Below are positions 1 through 6,062 of a DNA stretch of 7,917 bases, piece by piece (position 1 is the stretch's first letter; every line of letters starts with the position of its first letter). Below the pieces are notes generated by a model. The model was not told the DNA's origin, searched no databases, and saw only the letters and a list, made by a program, of their open reading frames with translations. Source of the DNA: SZUA-521 sp041738285. GTDB taxonomy: Bacteria > Pseudomonadota > Gammaproteobacteria > Pseudomonadales > Azotimanducaceae. The stretch covers positions 1 through 7,917 of the forward strand of contig JBGSQB010000211.1 of NCBI GenBank assembly GCA_041738285.1, written 5' to 3'. Position numbers and translations under genes: made by a program.

Positions 1-2
1 GC

Positions 3-323
3 GGACTGTTCGCCGCATCGGGACCGGTCATCGGCTGGTTCTGCTACCGCCAGCCGCTGCCCGTCGCCGAGATCCGGGCGACATTGCTTGGTTGCTTCGC
101 CGCGACCACGCTGGCGCGCATCGCAACCGTGGGCGTCGCCGGTGATCTCACCGCGCAGATCGGCGTGATCACTGTGAGTTGTTTGCCGGCGGTTCTGCTC
201 GGCGTATGGCTGGGACGAAGGTACCCACCACCGGTTGCTGAGGCGACGCTGCGGCGTCTCGCATTTGCGCTGCTGACGTTGCTCGGACTGTGGATCCTCG
301 GCGCGTCTGTAATGAGTCTGTAA
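3..323 (+). CDS. TauE/SafE family sulfite-exporter-like permease, C-terminal part
   Basis: The gene enters from the left edge, so only its last 106 residues are visible; the reading frame starts at base 3 and ends at TAA 321-323. The visible part is hydrophobic, with three or four likely membrane segments. It opens with a GLF..SGP stretch, followed by a polar loop with RQPLP and then a GVWLGRR turn. This pattern of a Gly/Pro-rich re-entrant motif followed by helices and a basic cytoplasmic turn is typical of the second half of TauE/SafE permeases (DUF81), which move sulfite, sulfoacetate or other small organic anions across the inner membrane. The substrate cannot be told from this fragment. 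No downstream gene on the same strand is close enough to be clearly in the same operon; the next gene starts 94 bases later. Another polytopic permease family is possible. Confidence 0.7.
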   Translation, partial: GLFAASGPVIGWFCYRQPLPVAEIRATLLGCFAATTLARIATVGVAGDLTAQIGVITVSCLPAVLLGVWLGRRYPPPVAEATLRRLAFALLTLLGLWILGASVMSL

Positions 324-417
324 GCACAACCCATTACAACTTCCTGCGAACGGCGGCAGGGTCGCTTTGTTAATGTGCCCCTCGTTCGCACACATACAAG
401 AAGTTCGGGGGAAAACA

Positions 418-567
418 GTGATCAGCCGCGCAGTTACCGCATTTGGACTCCTCTTCGTTGCTGCAGGCGCAGCAGCGGCACCATTGGTGGTGCCAGAGTC
501 TTCGGGTTACGCGCTCGTTCTGGTCGGCATCATCGCGTTGGTCGCGCTGCGCCGCCGAGTGTCCTAG
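418..567 (+). CDS. 49-residue mini-protein: signal peptide plus PEP-CTERM-like C-terminal anchor
   Basis: I chose the GTG at 418 because it is preceded by a GGGGGA Shine-Dalgarno-like run (407-412) at normal spacing and gives a clean signal peptide; the frame is open to 367 but the extra residues look non-secretory. Residues 1-20 form a short basic N-terminus, a hydrophobic core and an alanine-rich cleavage region. Residues 25-29 read VPESS, 30-44 form a hydrophobic segment, and RRR follows at 45-47. VPE plus a transmembrane helix plus an arginine cluster is the layout of PEP-CTERM-type tails, which exosortases process in the envelope. Almost nothing lies between the signal peptide and the tail, so a cleaved product would be only a few residues. 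It may instead be a small membrane protein. The strong terminator at 602-646 supports it being a real transcribed gene. No exosortase is visible here. Confidence 0.6.
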   Translation: MISRAVTAFGLLFVAAGAAAAPLVVPESSGYALVLVGIIALVALRRRVS

Positions 568-598
568 CCCGCATCTGTCACCACACCTGACCAAAGCG

Positions 599-1123
599 TC
601 ACGGGGGGCGTACTGCGTTTGGTGCAGCCGTACCCCCGATTTTTTTCTCCAGCCATACCACATCCCAGTAGCGCCCGAACTTGCGGCCGACTTCGGTCAG
701 ATGCGCCGCGTGGGTGAATCCGAACTTGCCATGCAGTGCCATTGATTCCGGGTTGGGTAACGCGATCAGCGCGTAGGCCCGGTGCACATCTTCCGCCGAT
801 AATGCTTCGAACAACCCCTGGTACAGGGCGCGACCGATGCCCTGACCTTGCACGCCGTTGCGCAGATAGATGCTGACTTCCACCGACGTCTGATAGGCCG
901 CCTTTTCCTTCAGCGCCATGCTGCAGGCGTAGCCCGTCACCGCTTGCCCATCCACGGCTACCAGGCATCGATAGCGCGCCCCATCGAACTGTGCAAACCA
1001 GGGTGCGCGCGCAGCTGCAGTGAACGGCGCCACGTCGAACGTGTAGTGGGTGGTCGCCACGTAGTGGTTGTAGATCTCGACCAGCGCGGGCAGGTCGGTG
1101 ACGGCCGCAGGACGTAGGTTCAT
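599..1123 (-). CDS. GNAT N-acetyltransferase, phosphinothricin acetyltransferase (PAT/Bar)-like
   Basis: This 174-residue protein has the single GNAT domain and length of the PAT family, which acetylates the amino group of phosphinothricin, methionine sulfoximine or other small amino compounds using acetyl-CoA. The family start appears as an Arg/Pro-rich strand and IYNHYV (17-22). The beta4 strand carries VEVSIYL (81-87; Glu82 matches the usual catalytic or structural acid). The acetyl-CoA pyrophosphate loop is QGQGIGRAL (92-100), followed by ALPNPESMALHGKFGF (121-136) and the terminal VGRKFGRYWDVVWLEK (145-160). The last 14 residues (KIGGTAAPNAVRPP) look non-conserved and are read through the convergent gene's terminator. 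The ATG at 1123 lies 8 bases after the stop of the MBL hydrolase, so the two are probably cotranscribed. No Shine-Dalgarno sequence is visible before it. The natural substrate is unknown. Confidence 0.85.
   Translation of the reverse strand: MNLRPAAVTDLPALVEIYNHYVATTHYTFDVAPFTAAARAPWFAQFDGARYRCLVAVDGQAVTGYACSMALKEKAAYQTSVEVSIYLRNGVQGQGIGRALYQGLFEALSAEDVHRAYALIALPNPESMALHGKFGFTHAAHLTEVGRKFGRYWDVVWLEKKIGGTAAPNAVRPP
602..646 (+). terminator. Rho-independent terminator for the CTERM-like gene
   Basis: A G-rich left arm (CGGGG from 602) pairs with CCCCG at 634-638. Inside this, GTAC 610-613 can pair with GTAC 630-633 and TGC 614-616 with GCA 624-626 around a GTTTGGT loop. Seven T residues (640-646) follow directly. 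The T-tract lies only on the plus-strand side, so the signal acts on rightward transcripts, 35 bases after the stop of the mini-gene. The same bases encode the last 15 or so residues of the convergent acetyltransferase. Confidence 0.75.
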
Positions 1124-1131
1124 CGCGTGAA

Positions 1132-2121
1132 TTATGTGGGAGCGGGCTTGCCCGCGAATCGGCGCCGCCGCGCCTTGTGTACTTTAGCCATGAGCCCGAA
1201 CAGCGTGATGACATCGTTGGGCGTGGCGTCGCCGCTGAACTCCTTGTAGAGCGTCGCGACGTTGACGACGATGCGCTCGCCATCGCCCCAGGAATCGTAG
1301 TCGGTGAGCGAGATGTCCATCGCGGCATCGAAGGGCGACATACCCGCCTCGAAGCGCGCGCGGGCCTCAATGCGAATGTAGGTCAGATAGTCGCGCACGG
1401 CGATCACGCCGCGCGCATCGGTGATTGGCCCATGCCCCGGCACGATTGTGGTGGCGTCGAGGCTCAGCATGTAGTTGCAGGCATCGATCCAGTTGCCGAT
1501 GGGTCCTGCCCATACGATGGGATGCCCCTCGATGAACAGAATGTCGCCGGAAAAGATCATGCCGTCGGCGGGGACGTAGGCAATGGTGTCGCCCTTGGTA
1601 TGTGCTGGGCCGATCTGGCGCAGGCGCACTTCCTTGTCGCCGACTGTGACATCGAGTGCGCCGACGAATGTACGGGTGGGGCGAGTCGGGTTGATGCCTT
1701 CGAAGTGGAACGCCGAGAAACAGTGGCTGAAGAACTCACCGACCTCGCCCATGTCTGGCGCACGACGCATGAGTGCGGCCATCATCGCGGGATTCTCGTG
1801 CGCGAGTTCTTCGGCTGTCGCCGCCGATGAAATGATCTCGGCGCCGGTGACCAGTGCGTTGCCGTTGCAATGGTCGCCGTTGGCGTGGGTGTTGACCAGT
1901 TGTCCAATACGCGCCGTTGGTTTAGCACGCCGCATCGCCGTGAGCATCTGTGCGGTGAGCACTTCATCGAACAGCGTGTCGATGAGCAGGGCATCGTCGC
2001 CGTCGGTGATGAGTCCGGCGTTCGACCAACCCCATCCGCCATCCGGCTGCAGCCATGCGTAGGCGCCGTTGCCGAGTTCGGTCAGCCCGCGGTGATAGGG
2101 TTTGATGCCAAGTGACGCCAT
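1132..2121 (-). CDS. MBL-fold metallo-hydrolase with an unusual H-x-N-x-D-H metal motif
   Basis: This 329-residue hydrolase is soluble, with no signal peptide. The ATG at 2121 is chosen because GGAG sits about 7 bases upstream; the frame is open far upstream, but that part is Arg/Pro/Ser-rich shadow sequence. The N-terminus has QPDGGWGWSNAGLI (25-38) and LLIDT (45-49). Metal ligands are visible as His79 and Asp83-His84 in THANGDHCNGN (78-88), His174 in GPAHTKGD, Asp193 in FSGDILF and His230 in VPGHGP. The usual second His of HxHxDH is Asn81. The fold normally hydrolyses esters, lactones, thioesters or phosphodiesters; the substrate here is unknown. The last residues (RFAGKPAPT) are encoded by a REP palindrome. 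It is upstream of the PAT-like gene and divergent from the acyltransferase. Confidence 0.85.
   Translation of the reverse strand: MASLGIKPYHRGLTELGNGAYAWLQPDGGWGWSNAGLITDGDDALLIDTLFDEVLTAQMLTAMRRAKPTARIGQLVNTHANGDHCNGNALVTGAEIISSAATAEELAHENPAMMAALMRRAPDMGEVGEFFSHCFSAFHFEGINPTRPTRTFVGALDVTVGDKEVRLRQIGPAHTKGDTIAYVPADGMIFSGDILFIEGHPIVWAGPIGNWIDACNYMLSLDATTIVPGHGPITDARGVIAVRDYLTYIRIEARARFEAGMSPFDAAMDISLTDYDSWGDGERIVVNVATLYKEFSGDATPNDVITLFGLMAKVHKARRRRFAGKPAPT
1135..1163. repeat. REP palindrome (Pseudomonas type) over the end of the MBL gene
   Basis: On the plus strand the sequence reads GTGGGAGCGGGCTTGCCCGC from 1136. It has a GTGG-type head, then GCGGGC (1142-1147), a TT loop and GCCCGC (1150-1155), followed by GAATCGGC. 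This closely resembles the common Pseudomonas REP unit as I remember it. REP units are spread by REP-associated tyrosine transposases (RAYTs); none is visible in the window. The unit encodes the last residues of the MBL hydrolase, and its hairpin ends 19 bases before the acetyltransferase start in the shared mRNA. Confidence 0.75.
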
Positions 2122-2152
2122 ATCGAATCTCCGGCACGGGTGCTCGATGGTA

Positions 2153-2176
2153 GCGCAATGGCCCTCTTCATTGCGC
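2153..2176. promoter_or_regulatory. Perfect 8+8 bp inverted repeat in the divergent gap (candidate operator)
   Basis: GCGCAATG (2153-2160) and its exact reverse complement CATTGCGC (2169-2176) are separated by 8 bases. They lie in the 101-base region between the divergent MBL hydrolase (start 2121) and acyltransferase (start 2223). The spacing of half-site centres, about 16 bases, is compatible with a dimeric repressor or activator serving both promoters. No T-tract follows, so it is not a normal terminator. No convincing -35/-10 pair was found on either strand. Confidence 0.4.
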
Positions 2177-2222
2177 ACCACGCTTCGATTATGGTGCTGG
2201 CACTCAAAGGCGGGCGCGGTGG

Positions 2223-3347
2223 ATGGAGGAGTTCGAGGAGATACGGCCGTATTGCGACGAAGAAGTCGCGTCAGCCGTTTCCCGACTGGTGAAGAGCCCC
2301 GAGCTCGTTGCTGCCGCGGCGGCTTTCGTTGCGCCCTCATTGAACCGTTGGTTGGGGCCACTGGTGCGGCTTCGCGTGCGCCAGCAGCTGGCGCGTGTGC
2401 TGCGGGGCGTGACGTCGGTCGCCGAGTTTCAGCGCATGCTGGCACGTGCCTTCGAGCGAGCGATGCGCGAGACTTCGGATGGCTTCTCGGTATCCGGCGC
2501 CGAACATCTCGATCCCACCACCCACTACCTGTTCGTCTCGAATCACCGCGACATCGGTCTGGACTCTGCGTTCGCAAACTTCGCGCTGCATGAAGCGGGC
2601 TATCGGACCACGCGCAACGCGATCGGCGACAACCTGCTCGAGACTGGATTTGCAGCCGACGTGTTCCGACTCAACAAGGGGTTCGTCGTCAAACGCAGCG
2701 CCAAGGGTGCAAAGGCGGCATACGCGGCGATGCTGCTGACGTCGAAGTACATCAAGTACTCGCTGGAATCGAACGAGTCGGTGTGGATAGCTCAGCGTGA
2801 AGGGCGCGCCAAGGACGGCTGGGATCGAACCGATCCTGCAATCATCAAGATGTTTGCGCTCGCATTTCGTAGTGATGGCGAAGACCTCGGCGCCATCGTC
2901 GAACGGCTCGGTGTGTTGCCTGTCTCGATTTCGTACGAACTCGATCCGTGCGACCTGCTGAAGGCGCATGAACTCGAGATCGTGGCGCGCACCGGTGCTT
3001 ATGAGAAGCGCAATGGCGAGGACCTCGAATCCGTCGTCACCGGTATTCGTGGCCGCAAGGGGCGCGTGCATTTGAATTTCGGTACGCCGCTGACCGGTGC
3101 GTTCGACGACGCGGCGGCGGTTGCGGCGGCGGTGGATCGTCAGGTCGTCGCCGGCTATCAGTTGTTTCCTACTCACTTGTGGGCAGCGCAGCAGGCAGGT
3201 CTCCCAGGCCTGCCCGCAATCGAATCATCGCCGGCGCTTGCCCTGTTGCAGCAGCGGGTGGCGGATGCGAGCGCAGCGATCCGTCCGCATCTGCTACTGC
3301 AGTACGCCAATCCCGTGCGCCGCGCGCGCGAGATGGGCCTGGTCTGA
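2223..3347 (+). CDS. Glycerolipid-type acyltransferase (PlsC-like superfamily)
   Basis: This 374-residue protein starts at ATG 2223, the only usual start codon after the in-frame stop at 2151; the Shine-Dalgarno is weak. An alpha-helical N-terminal region (1-85) precedes the acyltransferase core. The core shows block I as SNHRDIGLDSAF (106-117), block II around LNKGFVVKRS (150-159), block III as VWIAQREGRAKDG (187-199) and block IV as LPVSISYE (232-239), in the order found in glycerol-3-phosphate and lysophosphatidate acyltransferases. These act at the inner membrane, moving an acyl chain to a glycerol phosphate. The spacing after the block I His is H-x5-D, not H-x4-D. From memory, Bacteroidetes acyltransferases share the NHRDI..D, IAQREGRAKD and PVSISYE.DPCD strings, so this seems a distinct subfamily. 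The acceptor is unknown. It ends 8 bases before the convergent srkA stop. Confidence 0.8.
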   Translation: MEEFEEIRPYCDEEVASAVSRLVKSPELVAAAAAFVAPSLNRWLGPLVRLRVRQQLARVLRGVTSVAEFQRMLARAFERAMRETSDGFSVSGAEHLDPTTHYLFVSNHRDIGLDSAFANFALHEAGYRTTRNAIGDNLLETGFAADVFRLNKGFVVKRSAKGAKAAYAAMLLTSKYIKYSLESNESVWIAQREGRAKDGWDRTDPAIIKMFALAFRSDGEDLGAIVERLGVLPVSISYELDPCDLLKAHELEIVARTGAYEKRNGEDLESVVTGIRGRKGRVHLNFGTPLTGAFDDAAAVAAAVDRQVVAGYQLFPTHLWAAQQAGLPGLPAIESSPALALLQQRVADASAAIRPHLLLQYANPVRRAREMGLV

Positions 3348-3355
3348 CGATTCGA

Positions 3356-4324
3356 TCAGGGTCGGATCGGAAGTTCGTCGAGCGCCGACATCTGTTCGCG
3401 CAGGTGCAGGATGTGCTCTGACCAGTAGCGCATCGTGTCGAACGTGGGGAAGGCGGGCGGGAATGCCGGGTCATCCCATCGACGGCCGATCCAAGCCGCA
3501 TGGTGCATGATGCGCAGCGTGCGCAGCGGTTCGATCAATGCCAGCTGTGCGTCGTCGAATTCAGCGAACGTCTCGTAACCTTCCAGCACTTTGCGCATGC
3601 CGTGGGTGCGCTCCTCCCGCTCGCCGGCGAGCAACATCCACAGATCCTGAATGGCCGGTCCCATGACCGTGTCGTCGAAGTCGACGAAGTGGGGATTGTC
3701 GTCCCGCCACAGCACATTGCCCGGGTGGCAGTCGCCGTGGATGCGCAGTGTGGCCGGAATGGAGAGCGGCTCGATCCGCTCCAGCAGATGTCCGGTGATG
3801 CTCGCGTAAGCGTCTTTCAGCTCGTCGGGAACGAAGGGGCTTTCGATCAGGAAGGTGCGGCTTTCGCGGCCGAGGCGTTGCGCCGTGAACGCGGGGCGAT
3901 GCTCAAAGCGGGATGCAGCGCCGACGCCGTGAATGCGGCCGAGCGTGCGGCCGAGCACGACCAGATCCTCGTCGCGCTCCAAGTTTGGCGCGTGCCCGCC
4001 CTGGCGCGGGAATAGCGCGAAGCGATGATCCTCGTAGTGGCGCAGCGTCACGCCGTTCTCGGAAGCCAGTGGCGCAACCACCGGCAGCTCGTGTTCCTTG
4101 AGTTCCTGCGTAAAGGTGTGTTCCTCGAGAATGGCATCGTCCGTGAATCGTCCGGGCCGGTAAAACTTGGCGATGATCTTCGAACCATCATCCAGACCGA
4201 TCTGATAGACCCGATTCTCGTAGCTGTTGAGCGCGAGCTGATGGCCATCGCACAACACGCCGGTACTTTCGATCGCGGCCAGGATGAAGTCCGGTGTGAG
4301 GGTGTCGAAGGGCGTTTGATTCAT
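3356..4324 (-). CDS. srkA: Stress response kinase A (SrkA/RdoA/YihE) serine/threonine kinase
   Basis: This 322-residue cytoplasmic kinase is close to the roughly 328 residues of E. coli SrkA. ATG 4324 is chosen because it overlaps the modC stop in an ATGA junction and yields the family N-terminus (TPDFILAAIES). Motifs in order are NSYENRVYQI (33-42), the ATP-binding lysine in IAKFYRPGRF (51-60, Lys53), the catalytic loop HGDCHPGNVLW (196-206; Asp198, Asn203) and the metal-binding FVDFDD (213-218). These are the Brenner/APH-like kinase signatures of the family. E. coli SrkA protects cells from stress-induced death, reportedly by countering the MazEF pathway, and is cotranscribed with dsbA. Here it is the last gene of a modABC operon, an unusual partner. 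No dsbA is visible. Identity is nearly certain; its link to molybdate uptake is inferred only from gene order. Confidence 0.93.
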   Translation of the reverse strand: MNQTPFDTLTPDFILAAIESTGVLCDGHQLALNSYENRVYQIGLDDGSKIIAKFYRPGRFTDDAILEEHTFTQELKEHELPVVAPLASENGVTLRHYEDHRFALFPRQGGHAPNLERDEDLVVLGRTLGRIHGVGAASRFEHRPAFTAQRLGRESRTFLIESPFVPDELKDAYASITGHLLERIEPLSIPATLRIHGDCHPGNVLWRDDNPHFVDFDDTVMGPAIQDLWMLLAGEREERTHGMRKVLEGYETFAEFDDAQLALIEPLRTLRIMHHAAWIGRRWDDPAFPPAFPTFDTMRYWSEHILHLREQMSALDELPIRP

Positions 4325-5391
4325 GGTGTGACACCTGCCAGGGCAATGCTCTTGATGAACGCCACCACCCGTGTTCCGGGCGCCAGGGCGAGTTTGTCGA
4401 CCGCGAGCCGCGTGACGCGGGCCGCGAGATGTTGGCCGTCGCAGTCGATCTTTACCAGACAACTGGCCGATCCATCGTCGTTCATCGCGACAATCACACC
4501 AGGGAGACGGTTCTGGATTGACATGTTGGCAACATCGTCGAGTGCGATGCTCACATCGCGCGCAGCGATCAGCACGCTGACGTCGGCACCCGTTTCGATC
4601 TTGCCGGTGACTTGAAGGCGGTTCGCACCGAGTTCCAGTTCAGTCAGATCGTATCGAGCGTCGTAGCTCGCAGCGCGTCCACGCAGCACAGTGCCACCGC
4701 TGCCGTGATCATCGATCGGCGCGATGCTGCCGGCGCTTTCGATCGGTTGGTTCGCGACGATGCGACCGCCGTCGAGGACAATCACGCGGCTTGCGAGGTG
4801 GTGCACTTCGTCGAGCGCATGCGTGACATAGAGCACCGGCACACCGAGTTCGCGACACACGCGCGCCAGATACGGTGCGATCTCGCGCCGAGCGGTCGTA
4901 TCGAGCGACGACATCGGTTCGTCTAACAGCCAGAGTCTTGCCGGTGCGAGCAGCGCGCGCGCGAGCGCAACGCGCTGACGCTGACCACCGGACAACGTCG
5001 TTGGATTGCGATCCAGCAGTGTCTGCAGCGCAAGTATCTCGACGACCGAGTCAAAGTCGAGTCGAACACCGGGTCGGTTTGCGCGTCGATTGGGAAATTC
5101 GAGGTTCGCGCGCACCGACAGATGTGGAAACAGCCGACCGTCCTGGAACACCATGCTGACGGGCCGCAGGTGCGCCGCAAGGAACATACCGTCGCCTTGC
5201 CACTGTTCGTCGCCGAGCTGAACCGTCATGGAAGGTGCCTGCTCGAGACCCGCGATGCAGCGCAGCAGAGTCGACTTGCCGGAGCCCGATTGCCCGAGCA
5301 CGGCGGTCACGCCCGCGAGCGGTACGTCGAGATCGAAGCGCGCGATGAAGCCGTCCCGACGCGCGAGTTCGCCGGCGATGTGGAGGTTCAC
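4321..5391 (-). CDS. modC: Molybdate ABC transporter ATP-binding protein ModC
   Basis: This 356-residue ATPase powers molybdate import by binding ModB at the inner membrane; E. coli ModC is 352 residues. The GTG at 5391 is chosen because it overlaps the modB stop as GTGA and begins the typical short strand before the nucleotide-binding domain; an in-frame extension further upstream is low-complexity shadow. The Walker A is GQSGSGKST (33-41), the Q-loop Gln83 lies in MVFQDGRLFPHL, the ABC signature is LSGGQRQR (133-140), the Walker B is LWLLDEP (153-159), the D-loop is SSLD (161-164) and the switch His is 191. Residues 289-355 form one TOBE/Mop domain, which binds oxyanion and gives feedback control in this family. 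The gene is complete with no missing catalytic residue. It ends in a 4-base overlap with srkA. Confidence 0.95.
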   Translation of the reverse strand: MNLHIAGELARRDGFIARFDLDVPLAGVTAVLGQSGSGKSTLLRCIAGLEQAPSMTVQLGDEQWQGDGMFLAAHLRPVSMVFQDGRLFPHLSVRANLEFPNRRANRPGVRLDFDSVVEILALQTLLDRNPTTLSGGQRQRVALARALLAPARLWLLDEPMSSLDTTARREIAPYLARVCRELGVPVLYVTHALDEVHHLASRVIVLDGGRIVANQPIESAGSIAPIDDHGSGGTVLRGRAASYDARYDLTELELGANRLQVTGKIETGADVSVLIAARDVSIALDDVANMSIQNRLPGVIVAMNDDGSASCLVKIDCDGQHLAARVTRLAVDKLALAPGTRVVAFIKSIALAGVTP

Positions 5392-6062
5392 CGCGCATGC
5401 CTCGGCGGACGCTGTGCCAGATAGATCAGCGTGAGCAGCAGCATTGACGCGGCGAGCAGGATCGCGGCGGTCAGGTGCGCATCGGTATAGCGCAGCGACT
5501 CGACCTGATCGAACAGTGCAATCGACAGCACGCGAGTTTCGCCTGCGATGTTGCCGCCAATCATCAGCACGATGCCGAACTCGCCGATGGTGTGCGCGAA
5601 GCACAGCGCTGCGGCGGCGATCAAGGCGCGTCGGTTGAGCGGCAACACAAGTGAGAAGAATCGGGTGCGCGGACTCGCACCGAGCACGGTCGCTGCATCG
5701 AGCAGGCCGAAGTCCATGCTGCGGAACGCACTCGTGAGCGGCTGCACGGCAAACGGCAACGAGTAGATCAGCGAACCAACGACGAGGCCGGCAAACGAGA
5801 ACGCCAGTGGGCGCCCCGTGAGTTCAATCCATGCGCCGCCGAGTACACCATCCGGCGCCATGAGCAGAAGCAGATAGAAGCCGACGACCGTGGGCGGCAG
5901 CACGAGCGGCAGCGCGACCAACGCTTCGACAATGGCGCGGCCGCGCGCATTCGACCGTGCGAGCCACCACGCGAGCATCGGCGCGAAAGACATGAGCAGC
6001 AGTGTGGTCACCGTGGCCAGCGCAATGGTTACCGCGCCGGCGCTGATGATTTCTGATGTCAC
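5388..6062 (-). CDS. modB: Molybdate ABC transporter permease ModB
   Basis: This 224-residue inner-membrane protein forms the dimeric channel of the molybdate importer (E. coli ModB is 229). It begins with GTG at 6062, sharing one base with the modA stop (TAGTG), and ends in a GTGA overlap with modC. Five hydrophobic segments can be seen, roughly at residues 8-33, 47-69, 84-110, 146-168 and 196-216. The cytoplasmic EAA loop that docks onto ModC appears as DAATVLGASPRTRFFSLVLP (122-141), with the conserved Gly128 and LP ending. The membrane-spanning pattern LPLVLPPTVVGFYLL (51-65) is typical for ModB and CysT/CysW relatives. The neighbouring ModA and ModC fix the assignment as molybdate or tungstate, not sulfate. 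Confidence 0.94.
   Translation of the reverse strand: MTSEIISAGAVTIALATVTTLLLMSFAPMLAWWLARSNARGRAIVEALVALPLVLPPTVVGFYLLLLMAPDGVLGGAWIELTGRPLAFSFAGLVVGSLIYSLPFAVQPLTSAFRSMDFGLLDAATVLGASPRTRFFSLVLPLNRRALIAAAALCFAHTIGEFGIVLMIGGNIAGETRVLSIALFDQVESLRYTDAHLTAAILLAASMLLLTLIYLAQRPPRHAR

Noticed and set aside
343..360. Weak hairpin CCTGC/GCAGG after the TauE-like gene as a possible terminator.
   Set aside because: The stem is only 5 bp with an 8-base loop and no clean T-tract follows.
564..1370. A 268-codon minus-strand open frame spanning the acetyltransferase and the end of the MBL gene.
   Set aside because: It is out of frame with both well-recognised proteins and is rich in Arg, Ser and Pro, as shadow frames are.
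2171..2195. TTGCGC and TATGGT considered as a promoter for the acyltransferase.
   Set aside because: The spacer is only 13 bases, too short for a sigma-70 promoter.
2122..2577. N-terminal extension of the MBL hydrolase by 152 codons.
   Set aside because: The extension overlaps the divergent acyltransferase and has no domain features; the ATG at 2121 has a good Shine-Dalgarno sequence.
2337..3176. A 279-codon open frame on the minus strand opposite the acyltransferase.
   Set aside because: Its product has no recognisable motifs, while the plus-strand frame carries four ordered acyltransferase blocks. Long antisense frames are expected at this GC content.
3194..3214. Inverted repeat GGCAGG/CCTGCC with a 9-base loop near the end of the acyltransferase gene.
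   Set aside because: It lies in coding sequence, lacks a T-tract, and a 6-bp stem in GC-rich DNA is unremarkable. It is not close enough to the REP unit to call.
5392..5604. Upstream extension of modC by 71 codons into modB.
   Set aside because: The extension is arginine-rich and antisense-like in composition, and the GTG at 5391 gives the expected family length and a GTGA overlap.
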